DNA of 64,000 nucleotides from Xenophilus sp003671765 (GTDB taxonomy: Bacteria; Pseudomonadota; Gammaproteobacteria; Burkholderiales; Burkholderiaceae_C): NCBI GenBank assembly GCA_051414805.1, contig CP166702.1, positions 4,340,001 to 4,404,000 of the forward strand, written 5' to 3'. The notes under the pieces were generated by a model. It had not been told where the DNA came from, made no database searches, and saw only the letters and a program-made list of their open reading frames with translations. The position numbers and the translations under genes were made by a program. Of the stretch, positions 1-9,053 are shown in pieces. The stretch's first letter is position 1. Every line of letters begins with the position of its first letter.

Positions 1-104
1 ATGCGGATCTCCTCGATCTGCTCGACGCCCTTGGCCTTGAGGATCTGCTTGGCGCGGATGCAGTAGGGGCAGACCGCGGTGGTGTACATCTTGACGGGTT
101 GCAT
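1..104 (-). CDS. grxC: Glutaredoxin 3 (GrxC), N-terminal part only
   Basis: The first 34 residues of a small dithiol glutaredoxin are visible before the window edge. The redox motif CPYC is at residues 12-15, preceded by the usual KMYTTAV strand, so this should be a glutathione-dependent thiol-disulfide oxidoreductase of the cytoplasm. A GGAG-type ribosome site lies just before the ATG. It follows the rhodanese gene on the same strand with a 41-base gap and is probably co-transcribed with it. The C-terminal half (TVP loop, GSH-binding residues) is outside the window. Confidence 0.9.
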   Translation of the reverse strand, partial: MQPVKMYTTAVCPYCIRAKQILKAKGVEQIEEIR

Positions 105-145
105 GGGGCTCCTTGGAGGCCGCGACGCACGAATGGAGGGACGCG

Positions 146-553
146 TCAGGCCTTCTCGACAGGCAGGTTAGCGTCTTTCCAGGCTTTCAGCCCGCCGCTC
201 ACCGCTTGGGCCTGCTCATAGCCGAGTTTCTTGGCCGTGGCCACGGCGCGTTGGGCACGGCTGCCGCTGGCGCAGATCAGCAGCAGCGGCACGGTCTTGT
301 TCTTGACGGCGCCGGGCAGCTTGGCCTCCAGCTGGTCCAGCGGCACGTTGCGGGCACCCACCGGGTGGCCGGCCGCGAATTCCTCGGGCTCGCGCACGTC
401 GACCAGCACGCCGCGTTCGCGGTTGATGATGTGGACCGCGCCCTGGACCGTGAGCGAGCCCTGCCCGGCGCCGCGCAGCCTGGGCCAGGCGAGCATGCCG
501 CCGGAACTGAGGGCGATGAGGATCAGGAGCCAGTTGTCGACAAAGAATTTCAC
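146..553 (-). CDS. Membrane-anchored rhodanese-like sulfurtransferase
   Basis: A 135-residue protein with one N-terminal membrane segment (about residues 8-23) followed by a single rhodanese domain. The DVREPEEF strand (about 52-59) and the loop LLICASGSRAQ with the active-site Cys94 are present, so persulfide transfer is plausible. The anchor suggests the domain faces one side of the inner membrane; which side cannot be read from the sequence. It lies directly upstream of grxC on the same strand, which fits a role in thiol or sulfur handling. Substrate unknown. Confidence 0.85.
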   Translation of the reverse strand: MKFFVDNWLLILIALSSGGMLAWPRLRGAGQGSLTVQGAVHIINRERGVLVDVREPEEFAAGHPVGARNVPLDQLEAKLPGAVKNKTVPLLLICASGSRAQRAVATAKKLGYEQAQAVSGGLKAWKDANLPVEKA

Positions 554-584
554 AGGGCGTTCCGGGTGGGCAAACCCGGGATTT

Positions 585-590
585 TAGAAT
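585..590 (+). promoter_or_regulatory. Candidate -10 box for gpmA
   Basis: TAGAAT lies 37 bases before the gpmA start codon in the divergent gap between the rhodanese and gpmA. No convincing -35 hexamer stands at 16-18 bases, so this is a weak prediction from one element only. Confidence 0.35.
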
Positions 591-626
591 CAGCGCTTTC
601 CCACCGAATACATCCAAAAGGCCTCC

Positions 627-1370
627 ATGCACAAACTGGTGCTGATCCGTCATGGCGAATCGACCTGGAATCTCGAGAACCGCTTCACCGGCTGGACCGA
701 CGTCGACCTGACCGAGACCGGCGTGGAGCAGGCCAAGCAGGCCGGGCGCCTGCTCAAGGCCGAGGGCTACGATTTCGACGTCGCCTACACCAGCGTGCTC
801 AAGCGCGCCACGCGCACCCTGTGGCACACCCTCGACGAGTTGGACCGCACCTGGCTGCCGGTCATCCATTCGTGGCGCCTCAACGAGCGCCACTACGGTG
901 CGCTGCAGGGCCTGAACAAGGCCGACATGGCCAAGCAATACGGCGACGAGCAGGTGCTGATCTGGCGCCGCAGCTACGACACCCCGCCGCCGGCGCTCGA
1001 GCCCACCGACCCGCGCTCCGAGCGCAGCGACGTGCGCTACGCCAAGCTGTCGCCGGAGCAGATCCCTCTCACGGAATGCCTGAAGGACACCGTGGCGCGG
1101 GTGCTGCCCTTCTGGAACGAATCGATGGCCCCGGCCATCCGCGCCGGCCGGCGGATCGTGGTGGCGGCGCACGGCAATTCGATCCGGGCGCTGGTCAAGT
1201 ACCTGGACGGCATCTCGGACAGCGACATCGTCGGCCTGAACATCCCGAACGGCATCCCGCTGGTCTACGAGCTCGACGACGACCTCAAGCCGCTGCGCCA
1301 CTACTACCTCGGCGATGCCGAGGCCGCGGCCAAGGCGGCGGCGGCCGTGGCCTCGCAGGGCAAAGCCTGA
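627..1370 (+). CDS. gpmA: 2,3-bisphosphoglycerate-dependent phosphoglycerate mutase
   Basis: A 247-residue dPGM, the family's usual length, interconverting 3- and 2-phosphoglycerate in glycolysis and gluconeogenesis. The phosphohistidine motif LIRHGES has His9, the following NRFTGWTDVDL segment is diagnostic of cofactor-dependent mutases, and the second catalytic histidine is His182 in the AAHGNS motif. The start is supported by an AAAAGG ribosome site about 7 bases upstream. It is transcribed divergently from the rhodanese-grxC pair and followed by the S41 protease gene in the same direction. Confidence 0.97.
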   Translation: MHKLVLIRHGESTWNLENRFTGWTDVDLTETGVEQAKQAGRLLKAEGYDFDVAYTSVLKRATRTLWHTLDELDRTWLPVIHSWRLNERHYGALQGLNKADMAKQYGDEQVLIWRRSYDTPPPALEPTDPRSERSDVRYAKLSPEQIPLTECLKDTVARVLPFWNESMAPAIRAGRRIVVAAHGNSIRALVKYLDGISDSDIVGLNIPNGIPLVYELDDDLKPLRHYYLGDAEAAAKAAAAVASQGKA

Positions 1371-1457
1371 CGCGGCTCAACGGTCACGGAACCGCGGCGA
1401 GGAAATTGCTTCCAAGCTGTGTATATTGAATCGATCCGGTTCGCCGAAGGGAATTCC

Positions 1458-2900
1458 ATGGGCCAGAAACTCAAGATCACCGGCTGGGTGAGCGCAGGCG
1501 TCGTTGCCGGCGTGCTGACGACCGTCTCGCTGCAGACGGTGGCGCGGGGCGCGATGGCGCCCCTGCCGCTGGAAGAGCTGCAGCAGCTCGCCGCCGTGTT
1601 CGGCATGGTCAAGAGCGACTACGTCGAGCCGGTCGACGACAAGAAGCTGATCTCCGACGCCATCTCGGGCATGGTGTCCGGGCTGGACCCGCACTCGCAG
1701 TACTTCGACAAGAAGTCCTTCAAGGAATTCCGCGAGGGCACTTCGGGCCGCTTCGTGGGCGTGGGCATCGAGATCTCGCAGGAGGACGGCCTGGTCAAGA
1801 TCGTCTCGCCGATCGAGGGCTCGCCCGCCTTCCGCGCCGGCCTCAAGCCCAACGACCTGATCACCAAGATCGACGACACGGCCGTCAAGGGCCTCTCGCT
1901 GAACGACGCCGTCAAGCGCATGCGCGGCGAGGCCGGCACCAAGGTGCTGCTGACCATCTTCCGCAAGGACGAGAGCCGCACCTTCCCCGTGACCATCACG
2001 CGCGAGGAGATCCGCACGCAGTCGGTCCGCGGCAAGGTGATCGAGCCGGGCTACGCCTGGATCCGCCTGTCGCAGTTCCAGGAGCGCACCGTTGACGACT
2101 TCGTGAAGAAGGTCGACGAGATCTACAAGCAGGACCCCAACCTCAAGGGCCTGGTGCTCGACCTGCGCAACGACCCGGGCGGCCTGCTCGACGCGGCGGT
2201 GGCCGTGTCGGCCGCCTTCCTGCCGGCCAATTCGACGGTGGTGACGACCGACGGCCAGCTCGCCGAGAGCAAGCAGGTCTACAAGGCCATCCCCGAGGAC
2301 TACCAGCGCCGCTCCGGTTCCGACCCGCTGCGCAGCCTGCCGGCGGCGCTCAAGACCGTGCCGTTGATCGTGCTGGTGAACGAAGGCTCGGCCTCGGCCA
2401 GCGAGATCGTGGCCGGCGCGCTGCAGGACCACAAGCGCGCGACCATCATGGGCAGCCAGACCTTCGGCAAGGGCTCGGTGCAGACGGTGCGCCCGCTCGG
2501 CCCCGACACCGGCCTGAAGATCACCACCGCGCGCTACTACACGCCCAGCGGCACCTCGATCCAGGCGCGCGGCATCGTGCCGAACGTGCTGGTCGACGAG
2601 AGCGCCGAGGGCAGCCCCTACGCGGCCCTGCGCATGCGCGAGGCCGACCTGGAGAAGCACCTGTCCAGCGGCCAGGGCCCCGAGGTGAAGGACCCGGAGC
2701 GCGAGAAGGCTCGCGACGAGGCCCGCAAGCGCCTAGAGGAAGAGGCCAAGAAGCCGCCGCAGGACCGCAAGACGCCCGAGTTCGGGACCGACAAGGACTT
2801 CCCGCTCGTGCAGGCGATCAACCAGCTCAAGGGCCAGCCCGTGGTGGTCAGCAAGACGCAGGTGATCGTCGAGAACAAGGACGAGAAAAAGGACAACTGA
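1458..2900 (+). CDS. ctpA: S41 family C-terminal processing protease with PDZ domain
   Basis: A 480-residue periplasmic protease of the CtpA/Prc family. It has an N-terminal membrane/signal segment (about residues 8-28), a PDZ domain (about 95-170) and the S41 catalytic domain with the Ser-Lys dyad: Ser313 in GSASASE and Lys338 in FGKGS. The charged, low-complexity C-terminus (EREKARDEARKRLEEE and onward) is probably a flexible tail. The frame is open to an upstream GTG at 1419, but the ATG at 1458 has a GAAGG ribosome site and begins a proper signal segment. It likely trims C-termini of envelope proteins. A strong terminator follows. Confidence 0.93.
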   Translation: MGQKLKITGWVSAGVVAGVLTTVSLQTVARGAMAPLPLEELQQLAAVFGMVKSDYVEPVDDKKLISDAISGMVSGLDPHSQYFDKKSFKEFREGTSGRFVGVGIEISQEDGLVKIVSPIEGSPAFRAGLKPNDLITKIDDTAVKGLSLNDAVKRMRGEAGTKVLLTIFRKDESRTFPVTITREEIRTQSVRGKVIEPGYAWIRLSQFQERTVDDFVKKVDEIYKQDPNLKGLVLDLRNDPGGLLDAAVAVSAAFLPANSTVVTTDGQLAESKQVYKAIPEDYQRRSGSDPLRSLPAALKTVPLIVLVNEGSASASEIVAGALQDHKRATIMGSQTFGKGSVQTVRPLGPDTGLKITTARYYTPSGTSIQARGIVPNVLVDESAEGSPYAALRMREADLEKHLSSGQGPEVKDPEREKARDEARKRLEEEAKKPPQDRKTPEFGTDKDFPLVQAINQLKGQPVVVSKTQVIVENKDEKKDN

Positions 2901-2923
2901 GCGCAGTCCGCGCTCCCCGCTGC

Positions 2924-2948
2924 ATCGGCCTCCCTCGCGGAGGCCGAT
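2924..2948 (+). terminator. Rho-independent terminator after ctpA
   Basis: A perfect 10-base-pair stem (ATCGGCCTCC with GGAGGCCGAT) closes a 5-base loop and is followed by CTCTTT. It sits 24 bases after the protease stop codon and before moeB. Confidence 0.85.
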
Positions 2949-2980
2949 CTCTTTGGGGGGCTCTGCGATCATCGGCCGCC

Positions 2981-3757
2981 ATGGAAGACGACGACCTGCT
3001 GCGCTACTCGCGCCACATCCTGCTGGAGGAGTTCGGCATCGACGGCCAGGCCCGCGTGTCGGCCGCGCACGCGCTGGTCATCGGGGCCGGCGGGCTGGGC
3101 TCGCCGGTGGCGCTGTACCTGGCCGCCGCCGGCGTGGGGCACATCACCCTGGTGGACGACGACACGGTCGACCTGACCAACCTGCAGCGCCAGATCGCCC
3201 ACACGACGGCCCGCGTGGGTCAGGCCAAGGTCGCGTCGGCGCAGCAGGCCATCCGGGCGCTGAACCCCGAGGTGGCGGTGGAGGTCGAGGCCGCGCGTGC
3301 CGATGCCGCCCTGCTCGCACGCCGCGTGCCCCAGGCCGACGTGGTGCTGGACTGCTCGGACAACTTCGCGACGCGCCAGGCGGTGAACGCCGCCTGCGTG
3401 GCGCACGGCAAGCCCCTGGTGGCCGGCGCGGCCATTCGCTTCGACGGCCAGCTGGGCGTGTACGACCCGCGCGATTCCCAGTCGCCCTGCTACGCCTGCC
3501 TGTTCCCGCCCGACGCGCAGTTCGAGGAAACCCGCTGCGCGGTGCTCGGCGTGTTCGGCCCGGTGGTGGGCACCATCGGCACGCTGCAGGCGCATGAGGC
3601 GCTCAAGCTGCTGGCTGGCGTGGGCGGCGGCCTGGTGGGGCGGCTGCTGATGTTCGACGGGCGCAGCAGCAGCTTCGAGACGATGCGCGTGCGCCGCGAC
3701 CCGGCGTGCCCCGTGTGCGGCGGCCGCCACGATGGAGCGCCCGCCGTCTGCTCCTGA
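2981..3757 (+). CDS. moeB: MoeB/ThiF/HesA family adenylyltransferase
   Basis: A 258-residue E1-like enzyme that adenylates the C-terminal glycine of a ubiquitin-like sulfur carrier (MoaD in molybdopterin synthesis or ThiS in thiamine synthesis). The nucleotide-binding loop GAGGLG is at residues 35-40. Zinc ligands are the pairs CYAC and CPVC, and a conserved cysteine lies at about residue 186 (TRCAVLGV). The length fits MoeB without a rhodanese extension. No moa or thi genes lie nearby, so the partner cannot be decided from context. Transcribed after the ctpA terminator, so probably monocistronic. Confidence 0.9.
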   Translation: MEDDDLLRYSRHILLEEFGIDGQARVSAAHALVIGAGGLGSPVALYLAAAGVGHITLVDDDTVDLTNLQRQIAHTTARVGQAKVASAQQAIRALNPEVAVEVEAARADAALLARRVPQADVVLDCSDNFATRQAVNAACVAHGKPLVAGAAIRFDGQLGVYDPRDSQSPCYACLFPPDAQFEETRCAVLGVFGPVVGTIGTLQAHEALKLLAGVGGGLVGRLLMFDGRSSSFETMRVRRDPACPVCGGRHDGAPAVCS

Positions 3758-3760
3758 AAC

Positions 3761-3812
3761 GATAGCTGTGTGCGCAGGCTAGATGCAGGCTCCAGCCCGA
3801 TTTGCCCATCAA
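3761..3812 (+). repeat. Two-stem intergenic repeat, degenerate copy
   Basis: Begins 3 bases after the moeB stop with GATAGCTG followed by TGCGC and a GC-rich second half, in the reverse orientation of the family described at 15003-15043. Match to the consensus is partial, and the tail runs on to about 3812. Confidence 0.5.
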
Positions 3813-3828
3813 ACGGCGCGTGCAGCGC

Positions 3829-5862
3829 TCAGGGCCGGATGGCCTTGGCACGCGCCGCGCCCTGGGTCGCGGTGCGGCTGTCGGGGGTGCGGGCGTCCTG
3901 CAGCACGGCGCCGCAGTCCGCGTCCTTGCCCGGCCCGGTTTCGAGGGTGGCAGCCAGCGCCAGCAGCGGATTGATCGTGGCACCCGCCACCACACCCGCA
4001 GCGCGAGCCAGCAGCGGCGCCACCTCCACGCCCGGGCGGGGGTTCGCGAAGGTGCCGCCGACGGTCAACGGCGTGCGGATCGACAGGATGCTCTTGCTCT
4101 TGGGCTCGGGACGGATCGTGAAGTCCAGCGTCTCCTTGGCGAGGTTGGCCTGCCCGGTGGCGATGAAGACGGCGTTGCTGGTGTCCAGGACCATCGTGCG
4201 GCTGTCCATCACGCCCTTGTTGACGTCGAAGGCCACCGCCGCGCAGCGCAGTTGCACGTCCTTGTCGCCGCGCGCCAGGAACTTGAGGATGTCGCCACCG
4301 ACCAGCGTCGCGAACACCGGCAGCAGGTTGCCGAACTGGCCGGCACCCATCAGCAGCGCCACGTCGCCCGAGGCACCGCCCAGCCAGGTGGCGACGGAAC
4401 TGCCTGCACCGGAGATGTTGATGCGCCCGTCGATGCGCCCCACGCTGTTGCCCGAGGCCTCGAGCTTCGGCACCAGCCGCGCCAGCTGAAGCGCGCGCAG
4501 GTCGAGCGCCGCGCGGATGTCGGCCGGCTGGCTCGCGGCACCGATGCGGATCGCGCCCGCGATCTTGCCGCCCGCAACGCCGAGGTCGAGCGGATCGAGG
4601 GTCAGCACCGCATCCTGCAGCGCCACGTGCACGCTGCCGCGGTCCAGCGGAATGTCGCGCACGTTGCGGATGCGTTCCGCGGTGTAGCGCACGTCGGCGT
4701 TCATGGCGCGCAGGCGCTCGAAGTCCAGCGGCGCCGTGGGCAGCACCTTGCCGTCGCCGCGCCGGCGCTGCACCTGCTCGACGGTGGGTGGCGGGGCCAC
4801 GCCCTCCACCGCCTTGGCGCTGCGCTCGGTGGGCGGCAGACCGATGAGCGGCCCGAGGTCGTCCATGTCCATCACCTTGGAACTGAGCGTGCCGCTGAGC
4901 TTCGGTGTGGCCGCGCCCTGGTCGAAGCTGAGCTGCCCGCCGATGTCCGACAGGCCCAGCCGGCCGGCCATCGACGACACCTCCCACAGCTTGGCGCGCT
5001 TGCGGACCTGGCCGCGCACCGCGTAGGGTGAGGTCTGCGGCAGCGCCACCCCCAGCAGGCCGTACAGATCGCCCAGCGTCTGGCCCTTGAGGTCGAACTT
5101 GGCATCGATCTCGTCCAGTTCGGTCAGCGAGCCCACCGTGCCGCTGGCGTTGAGCCGAGTGCGTCCGGCCGCGGCCTTGATCTCGATCGGGAACGGCGGC
5201 TGGCCGACGTGGTCGATCTGCAGCACGTTGCCCGTGCGGCCCTCCGCCGAGAGCGGCTGCTGCTTGTAGCGACCCTTCATGCTGTAGCTCAGGGGCAGGT
5301 CGCCGCGAGCCGGATCGAAACTGAACTGCGCCTGCAGATCGACGCCATAGGCCGGCGCCAGGAAGTCGAGGGCGCCGTTGTCGACCTGGAGCAGCCCGAT
5401 GGTGGGCACCGTGCCCTTGCCGCCCTCGCCCGCATCGCTCTTGCCGAGCGCCCAGGTGCGTCGGCCGTCGGCTTCCATCTGCAAGCCCAGTTGCGGGCCG
5501 GCCAGGCGCACGCCGGGCAGCACCACGGCGCCTCGCAACAGCGGCCACAGACGCAGGTCGATGTCCGCCCGTTCGGCCTTGACCAGATAGGGCGCCCGCG
5601 CCCACGAGGGGTTGGCGAACTCGATGCCGTCCAGGTGAACGGTCGCCTGTCGCAGCCCCAGGGTGACATCGAGCCTGCGGGTGATCTCGAAGTGGCGGCC
5701 GGTCTTGTCGCTCACATAACGGTTGATGGGCCCACGCAGCACGTCCCAGGGGAAGAACATGAGCAACAGGACCAGCGCGACCAGCAGCACCCCCAACGCC
5801 AGCAGGCCGCGCTTGGCGGAGCGGGCCGAACGGGACGGAGCGTTGATCGAAGAGCCTGCCAT
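3829..5862 (-). CDS. AsmA family protein
   Basis: A 677-residue envelope protein with an N-terminal membrane anchor (about residues 18-36) and the AsmA start pattern: a short FPWDVLRGPINRYVS segment, then GRHFEI, and a long beta-rich periplasmic body. AsmA-like proteins are inner-membrane-anchored and are thought to move phospholipids between membranes; that role here is by family. The ATG at 5862 is chosen because it has a GAGG site and gives a clean anchor; the frame is open further upstream to 5997. It follows a small secreted peptide gene by 10 bases and ends facing moeB. Confidence 0.85.
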   Translation of the reverse strand: MAGSSINAPSRSARSAKRGLLALGVLLVALVLLLMFFPWDVLRGPINRYVSDKTGRHFEITRRLDVTLGLRQATVHLDGIEFANPSWARAPYLVKAERADIDLRLWPLLRGAVVLPGVRLAGPQLGLQMEADGRRTWALGKSDAGEGGKGTVPTIGLLQVDNGALDFLAPAYGVDLQAQFSFDPARGDLPLSYSMKGRYKQQPLSAEGRTGNVLQIDHVGQPPFPIEIKAAAGRTRLNASGTVGSLTELDEIDAKFDLKGQTLGDLYGLLGVALPQTSPYAVRGQVRKRAKLWEVSSMAGRLGLSDIGGQLSFDQGAATPKLSGTLSSKVMDMDDLGPLIGLPPTERSAKAVEGVAPPPTVEQVQRRRGDGKVLPTAPLDFERLRAMNADVRYTAERIRNVRDIPLDRGSVHVALQDAVLTLDPLDLGVAGGKIAGAIRIGAASQPADIRAALDLRALQLARLVPKLEASGNSVGRIDGRINISGAGSSVATWLGGASGDVALLMGAGQFGNLLPVFATLVGGDILKFLARGDKDVQLRCAAVAFDVNKGVMDSRTMVLDTSNAVFIATGQANLAKETLDFTIRPEPKSKSILSIRTPLTVGGTFANPRPGVEVAPLLARAAGVVAGATINPLLALAATLETGPGKDADCGAVLQDARTPDSRTATQGAARAKAIRP

Positions 5863-5872
5863 CGGCCGGGCC

Positions 5873-6034
5873 TCAGCGACCCGAAGGCCACAGCCAATCC
5901 ACGGACTGCATGGCGTCGCCACGCGCCGCATCGGCCACGTGCACCTCCGCCATGCCGGCCTCGCCATGCACCGTCGCAAGCGCTGCGGCCAGCGCAAGAA
6001 CGCCCGCGATCACATAGGTGGCAACGGCCTTCAT
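5873..6034 (-). CDS. Small secreted or membrane peptide, function unknown
   Basis: A 53-residue frame starting MKAVATYVIAGVLALAAA, a short basic start followed by a hydrophobic stretch that looks like a signal or membrane segment; the mature part is acidic and ends WLWPSGR. An AAGGA ribosome site sits about 7 bases before the ATG, and the stop lies 10 bases before the AsmA start, so the two are probably co-transcribed. I do not recognise the family. Confidence 0.6.
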   Translation of the reverse strand: MKAVATYVIAGVLALAAALATVHGEAGMAEVHVADAARGDAMQSVDWLWPSGR

Positions 6035-6356
6035 GGCATGGGTCCTTCTCGTCGTGTTGCGTCGTGTTGTGCAGGGCCAGACAGGGGCCGGTCGATCGAA
6101 ACCGGATCCTGCCGGCGACGCGACGAGCGTATGAAGACCCTGGCCCACCGCAGGTCAGCACGACCCCGCAGCGTCTGTGCGTCGCGACCTACTCGCGTCA
6201 GCCCCGGCGGCATGTGGGACTGCTCCTACGACTTCAAGCCGCCGAACCTTGCATACCAGACCGGGCGCGAAGCCGTAGCATGCGGACCATGGTTTTACAG
6301 GTTGAGGCAGTTCAGTTGCACGGAGTGGCGCGGGCCCTGCCCTGGCGCTCGGCGCC
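6035..6356. other. Gene-free divergent spacer
   Basis: About 320 bases between the small peptide gene (leftward) and the CheY-like regulator (rightward). It should hold both promoters. A 10-base direct repeat (GTCGTGTTGC/T, twice, 6051-6070) stands about 20 bases upstream of the peptide gene. I see no convincing RNA gene, terminator or coding frame. Confidence 0.5.
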
Positions 6357-6764
6357 ATGAGCCAGCGCCTGAACACCTACATCGTGGAGGACAACCTCAC
6401 CATCCGCGAGAACCTGGTCGGCACGCTCGAGGAGTTGACGGACGTCAACGCCGTCGGCTTCGCGGAGACGGAGAACGACGCCCGCCGGTGGCTGCGCGAT
6501 CATGCCGGCGACTGGCAATTGGCGATCGTGGACCTCTTCCTCAAGCAGGGCAGCGGCCTGGGCGTGCTGCAGGCCTGCTCGGCGCGTGGGCCGCAGCAGA
6601 AGGTGGTGGTCCTGAGCAACTATGCGACGCCGGACATCCGCAAGCGCTGCGCCCAACTGGGCGTGGATGCCGTGTTCGACAAGTCCAACGAGATCGACGC
6701 CCTGGTCGACTTCTGCATTGCACACAGCCAACAGACTGCGACGGCGAGCAACGCCGGGCCTTGA
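6357..6764 (+). CDS. Single-domain response regulator (CheY-like)
   Basis: A 135-residue receiver domain with no output domain. The acidic pair EDN is at residues 11-13, the phospho-acceptor is Asp59 in AIVDLFL, and the signalling lysine is in FDKSNE near residue 110. It is encoded tail to tail with a NarL-type regulator and near a CHASE3 histidine kinase, so it may be a second phospho-acceptor or phosphate sink for that kinase; this is inferred from position only. The start ATG lacks a strong ribosome site. Confidence 0.85.
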   Translation: MSQRLNTYIVEDNLTIRENLVGTLEELTDVNAVGFAETENDARRWLRDHAGDWQLAIVDLFLKQGSGLGVLQACSARGPQQKVVVLSNYATPDIRKRCAQLGVDAVFDKSNEIDALVDFCIAHSQQTATASNAGP

Positions 6765-6801
6765 GGCGCGGCGGGCGCCGGCCGCGTTGCCGCGCCGCTG
6801 C

Positions 6802-7434
6802 TCAGTCGATGAGCTTGTTCTTCAACGCGTAGTAGGTCAGGTCGCTGTTGGACGACAGGTTCATCTTTTCCATCAGACGCGTGCGGTAGGTGCTCACCGT
6901 CTTCACCGACAGCGACAAAGTCTTGGCGATCTCGCCGGCCGTCTCGCCCTTGGCCAGCTTGAGGAAGACCTGGAATTCGCGCTCCGACAGCTGCTCGTGC
7001 GGCGCCGCGTCGTCCTTGCGGTCGAGTTGCCGCGCCAGCAGTTCCGCCACCGCCGGAGTGATGTAGCGCCGCCCCATCGCGATGGTGCGGATCGCGTTGA
7101 CGATCTCCAGCGGCTCACAGTCCTTGTTCAGGTAGCCCGAGGCGCCCTGGCGGATGAGGTTCATCGCGTAGTGCTCCTCGGGGTAACCACTGAGGATGAG
7201 GATGCCCACATCCGGCGCCTTGGCCCGAATCATCGCCAGTGCGTCGATGCCGCTCTGGCCGGGCATCGACAGGTCCATGACCAGTACGTCGAGCTCGGTG
7301 GTCCGAACGAGCTCGATGGCCTCGCGCCCGGTGGATGCCTCACCCACCACGCGCAGGTCCACGTGCTCGGAGAAAAACTGCTTCAACCCGGACCGCACGA
7401 TCGCGTGGTCGTCCACAATGCCGATCTTGATCAT
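6802..7434 (-). CDS. NarL/FixJ family response regulator (LuxR-type HTH)
   Basis: A 210-residue two-domain regulator: receiver domain at about 1-120 with Asp54 in LVMDLSMPG and Lys in GYLNKD, then a LuxR-type helix-turn-helix at about 145-205 with the typical LSEREFQVFLKLAKGETAGE and VKTVSTYRTRLMEKM segments. It is transcribed divergently from the CHASE3 histidine kinase gene with a 103-base gap, so the two very likely form a cognate pair. Likely targets are the kinase promoter and the stress-type genes that follow it, by proximity only. Confidence 0.93.
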   Translation of the reverse strand: MIKIGIVDDHAIVRSGLKQFFSEHVDLRVVGEASTGREAIELVRTTELDVLVMDLSMPGQSGIDALAMIRAKAPDVGILILSGYPEEHYAMNLIRQGASGYLNKDCEPLEIVNAIRTIAMGRRYITPAVAELLARQLDRKDDAAPHEQLSEREFQVFLKLAKGETAGEIAKTLSLSVKTVSTYRTRLMEKMNLSSNSDLTYYALKNKLID

Positions 7435-7483
7435 CTGTCGCTCTCTCCATCGGGTGGCACATCGCTGCGCCAGCCCATGCCGC

Positions 7484-7506
7484 GAATAAGTTGTTAACCA
7501 TTATTC
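7484..7506. promoter_or_regulatory. AT-rich dyad in the regulator/kinase divergent gap
   Basis: GAATAA and TTATTC are inverted around an 11-base spacer that itself contains the palindrome GTTAAC, giving nearly concentric dyads. The AT-richness stands out sharply in this GC-rich region. It lies 31 bases before the kinase start and is a candidate binding site for the NarL-type regulator. Confidence 0.4.
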
Positions 7507-7537
7507 ATGAAATTGTTCGCGTGACGGATTCGATGGC

Positions 7538-8884
7538 ATGTTGATGCGCCGGTTGTTGTTCTCGAAGCTGGTCTGGAGCCTGGGTTTGGCCCTGCTGGCC
7601 ACGCTGGTGCTCGTGGGCATCAACGAGGTCGGCTATCGCCAGTCGAGCAAGGCCCTGGCCGAGATCAGACGGGCGCAGGAGGCGCGCCTTGCGGTCAACA
7701 CGCTGCTGCAGGACGTGCTCGATGCCGAGACCGGCCAACGCGGCTACCTCCTGACCGGAGAGGCACGCTACCGCGAACCCTACGACAGCGCGATCAAGGA
7801 CATCGGGGTGCATCTCGCCCGCTTGCGCATCCTCTATGCGAACCGCCCGGCAGAGCAGGCGCAACTGGCGAATCTGGCCGACCACCTGTCGCGCAAGCTC
7901 GCCGAGATGGACATGAGCCTGAGGCTCACGCGCGACGGCAACGCCGACGCCTCCCGCTTCGTGCTGACCACCGACGTGGGCCGCGAGGAAATGAGCCGCA
8001 TACGGGAGCAGGCCGCAGCACTGGCGGCCTTGAGCGACCAGTCGCTCAGGGCCGGGCAGGAACAGGTCGCGCGTGCGCTGAACCTGGCGCGCGGCGGCAT
8101 CGGCATCATCGCGCTGGCAGGGCTGCTCGCCTTCTTCCTGTACCTGCGGCAGACCCATGCCCTGCAGTCGGCCGGCGAGCGCCAGCAATTGGCGCTGCAG
8201 CGCGAGCGCAACACCCTCGAGGCGGAGGTTCGCGAGCGCACTGCCTCGCTCGCGGAACTGGCCACGCACCTGCAGGAGGTGCGCGAAACCGAGCGGGGCT
8301 TCCTGGCGCGCGAACTGCACGACGAGCTGGGCGCGCTGCTCACTGCGGCCAAGCTCGACGTCGCGCGGCTGAAGTCGCGGCTGGCCGATTCGCCCGAGGC
8401 CACCCAGCGCCTTCAGCACCTGACCGAGCTGCTCAATTCCGGCATCGCGCTCAAGCGTCGGATCATCGAGGACCTGCGGCCTTCGTCGCTGTCCAACCTC
8501 GGCCTCGTGGCCTCGCTGGAGATCCTGGGCCGCGAGTTCGCCGACCGCTCAGGGATCCAGGTCGAGATGGTGCTGGAGCCGGTCGTCATCGACGAGGCCC
8601 GACAGCTCACCGTCTACCGCATGATCCAGGAGGGCCTGACCAACATCGGCAAGTACGCCGAGGCCACCGAGGCGACGATCGTGCTGAAGAACTACGACAA
8701 CCACCTCATCGTCGAAGTCACCGACAACGGCCGCGGCTTCGATGCGCAGCAGACCCGTCCTTCGACCCACGGGCTGGCCGGCATGCGACACCGCGTCGAA
8801 GCGGCAGGCGGAAAGCTCACGGTGAATTCCGCGCCCGGCGAGGGCACGCGCCTGCAGGCCATGTTGCCCACGCGCGCGCACTGA
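7538..8884 (+). CDS. CHASE3-domain sensor histidine kinase
   Basis: A 448-residue membrane kinase. Order: membrane segment (about 8-28), periplasmic CHASE3 sensor with the hallmark DAETGQRGYLLTG, second membrane segment (about 188-208), a coiled-coil linker, HisKA_3 with the phospho-acceptor His261 in ARELHDELG, and a C-terminal HATPase with DNGRGFD and GLAGMRHRV. HisKA_3 kinases normally pair with NarL-type regulators, matching the divergent gene at 6802-7434. The signal sensed is unknown. Confidence 0.94.
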   Translation: MLMRRLLFSKLVWSLGLALLATLVLVGINEVGYRQSSKALAEIRRAQEARLAVNTLLQDVLDAETGQRGYLLTGEARYREPYDSAIKDIGVHLARLRILYANRPAEQAQLANLADHLSRKLAEMDMSLRLTRDGNADASRFVLTTDVGREEMSRIREQAAALAALSDQSLRAGQEQVARALNLARGGIGIIALAGLLAFFLYLRQTHALQSAGERQQLALQRERNTLEAEVRERTASLAELATHLQEVRETERGFLARELHDELGALLTAAKLDVARLKSRLADSPEATQRLQHLTELLNSGIALKRRIIEDLRPSSLSNLGLVASLEILGREFADRSGIQVEMVLEPVVIDEARQLTVYRMIQEGLTNIGKYAEATEATIVLKNYDNHLIVEVTDNGRGFDAQQTRPSTHGLAGMRHRVEAAGGKLTVNSAPGEGTRLQAMLPTRAH

Positions 8885-9053
8885 CCCTGCCTTCGACGGG
8901 CGATTCGGTGCTTTCCTACGGCCCGTCCCCTCGGCTGCTGACAGGGGTCCCGAGGCCCCGCTTCTAAGCTCGGTGCATCGCTTCGGTAGCCACCCGCTTT
9001 CATCCCTGACAGCGTTCGGCACCAGGGCCATCCACTCATCAGAGGCGCGCCGC

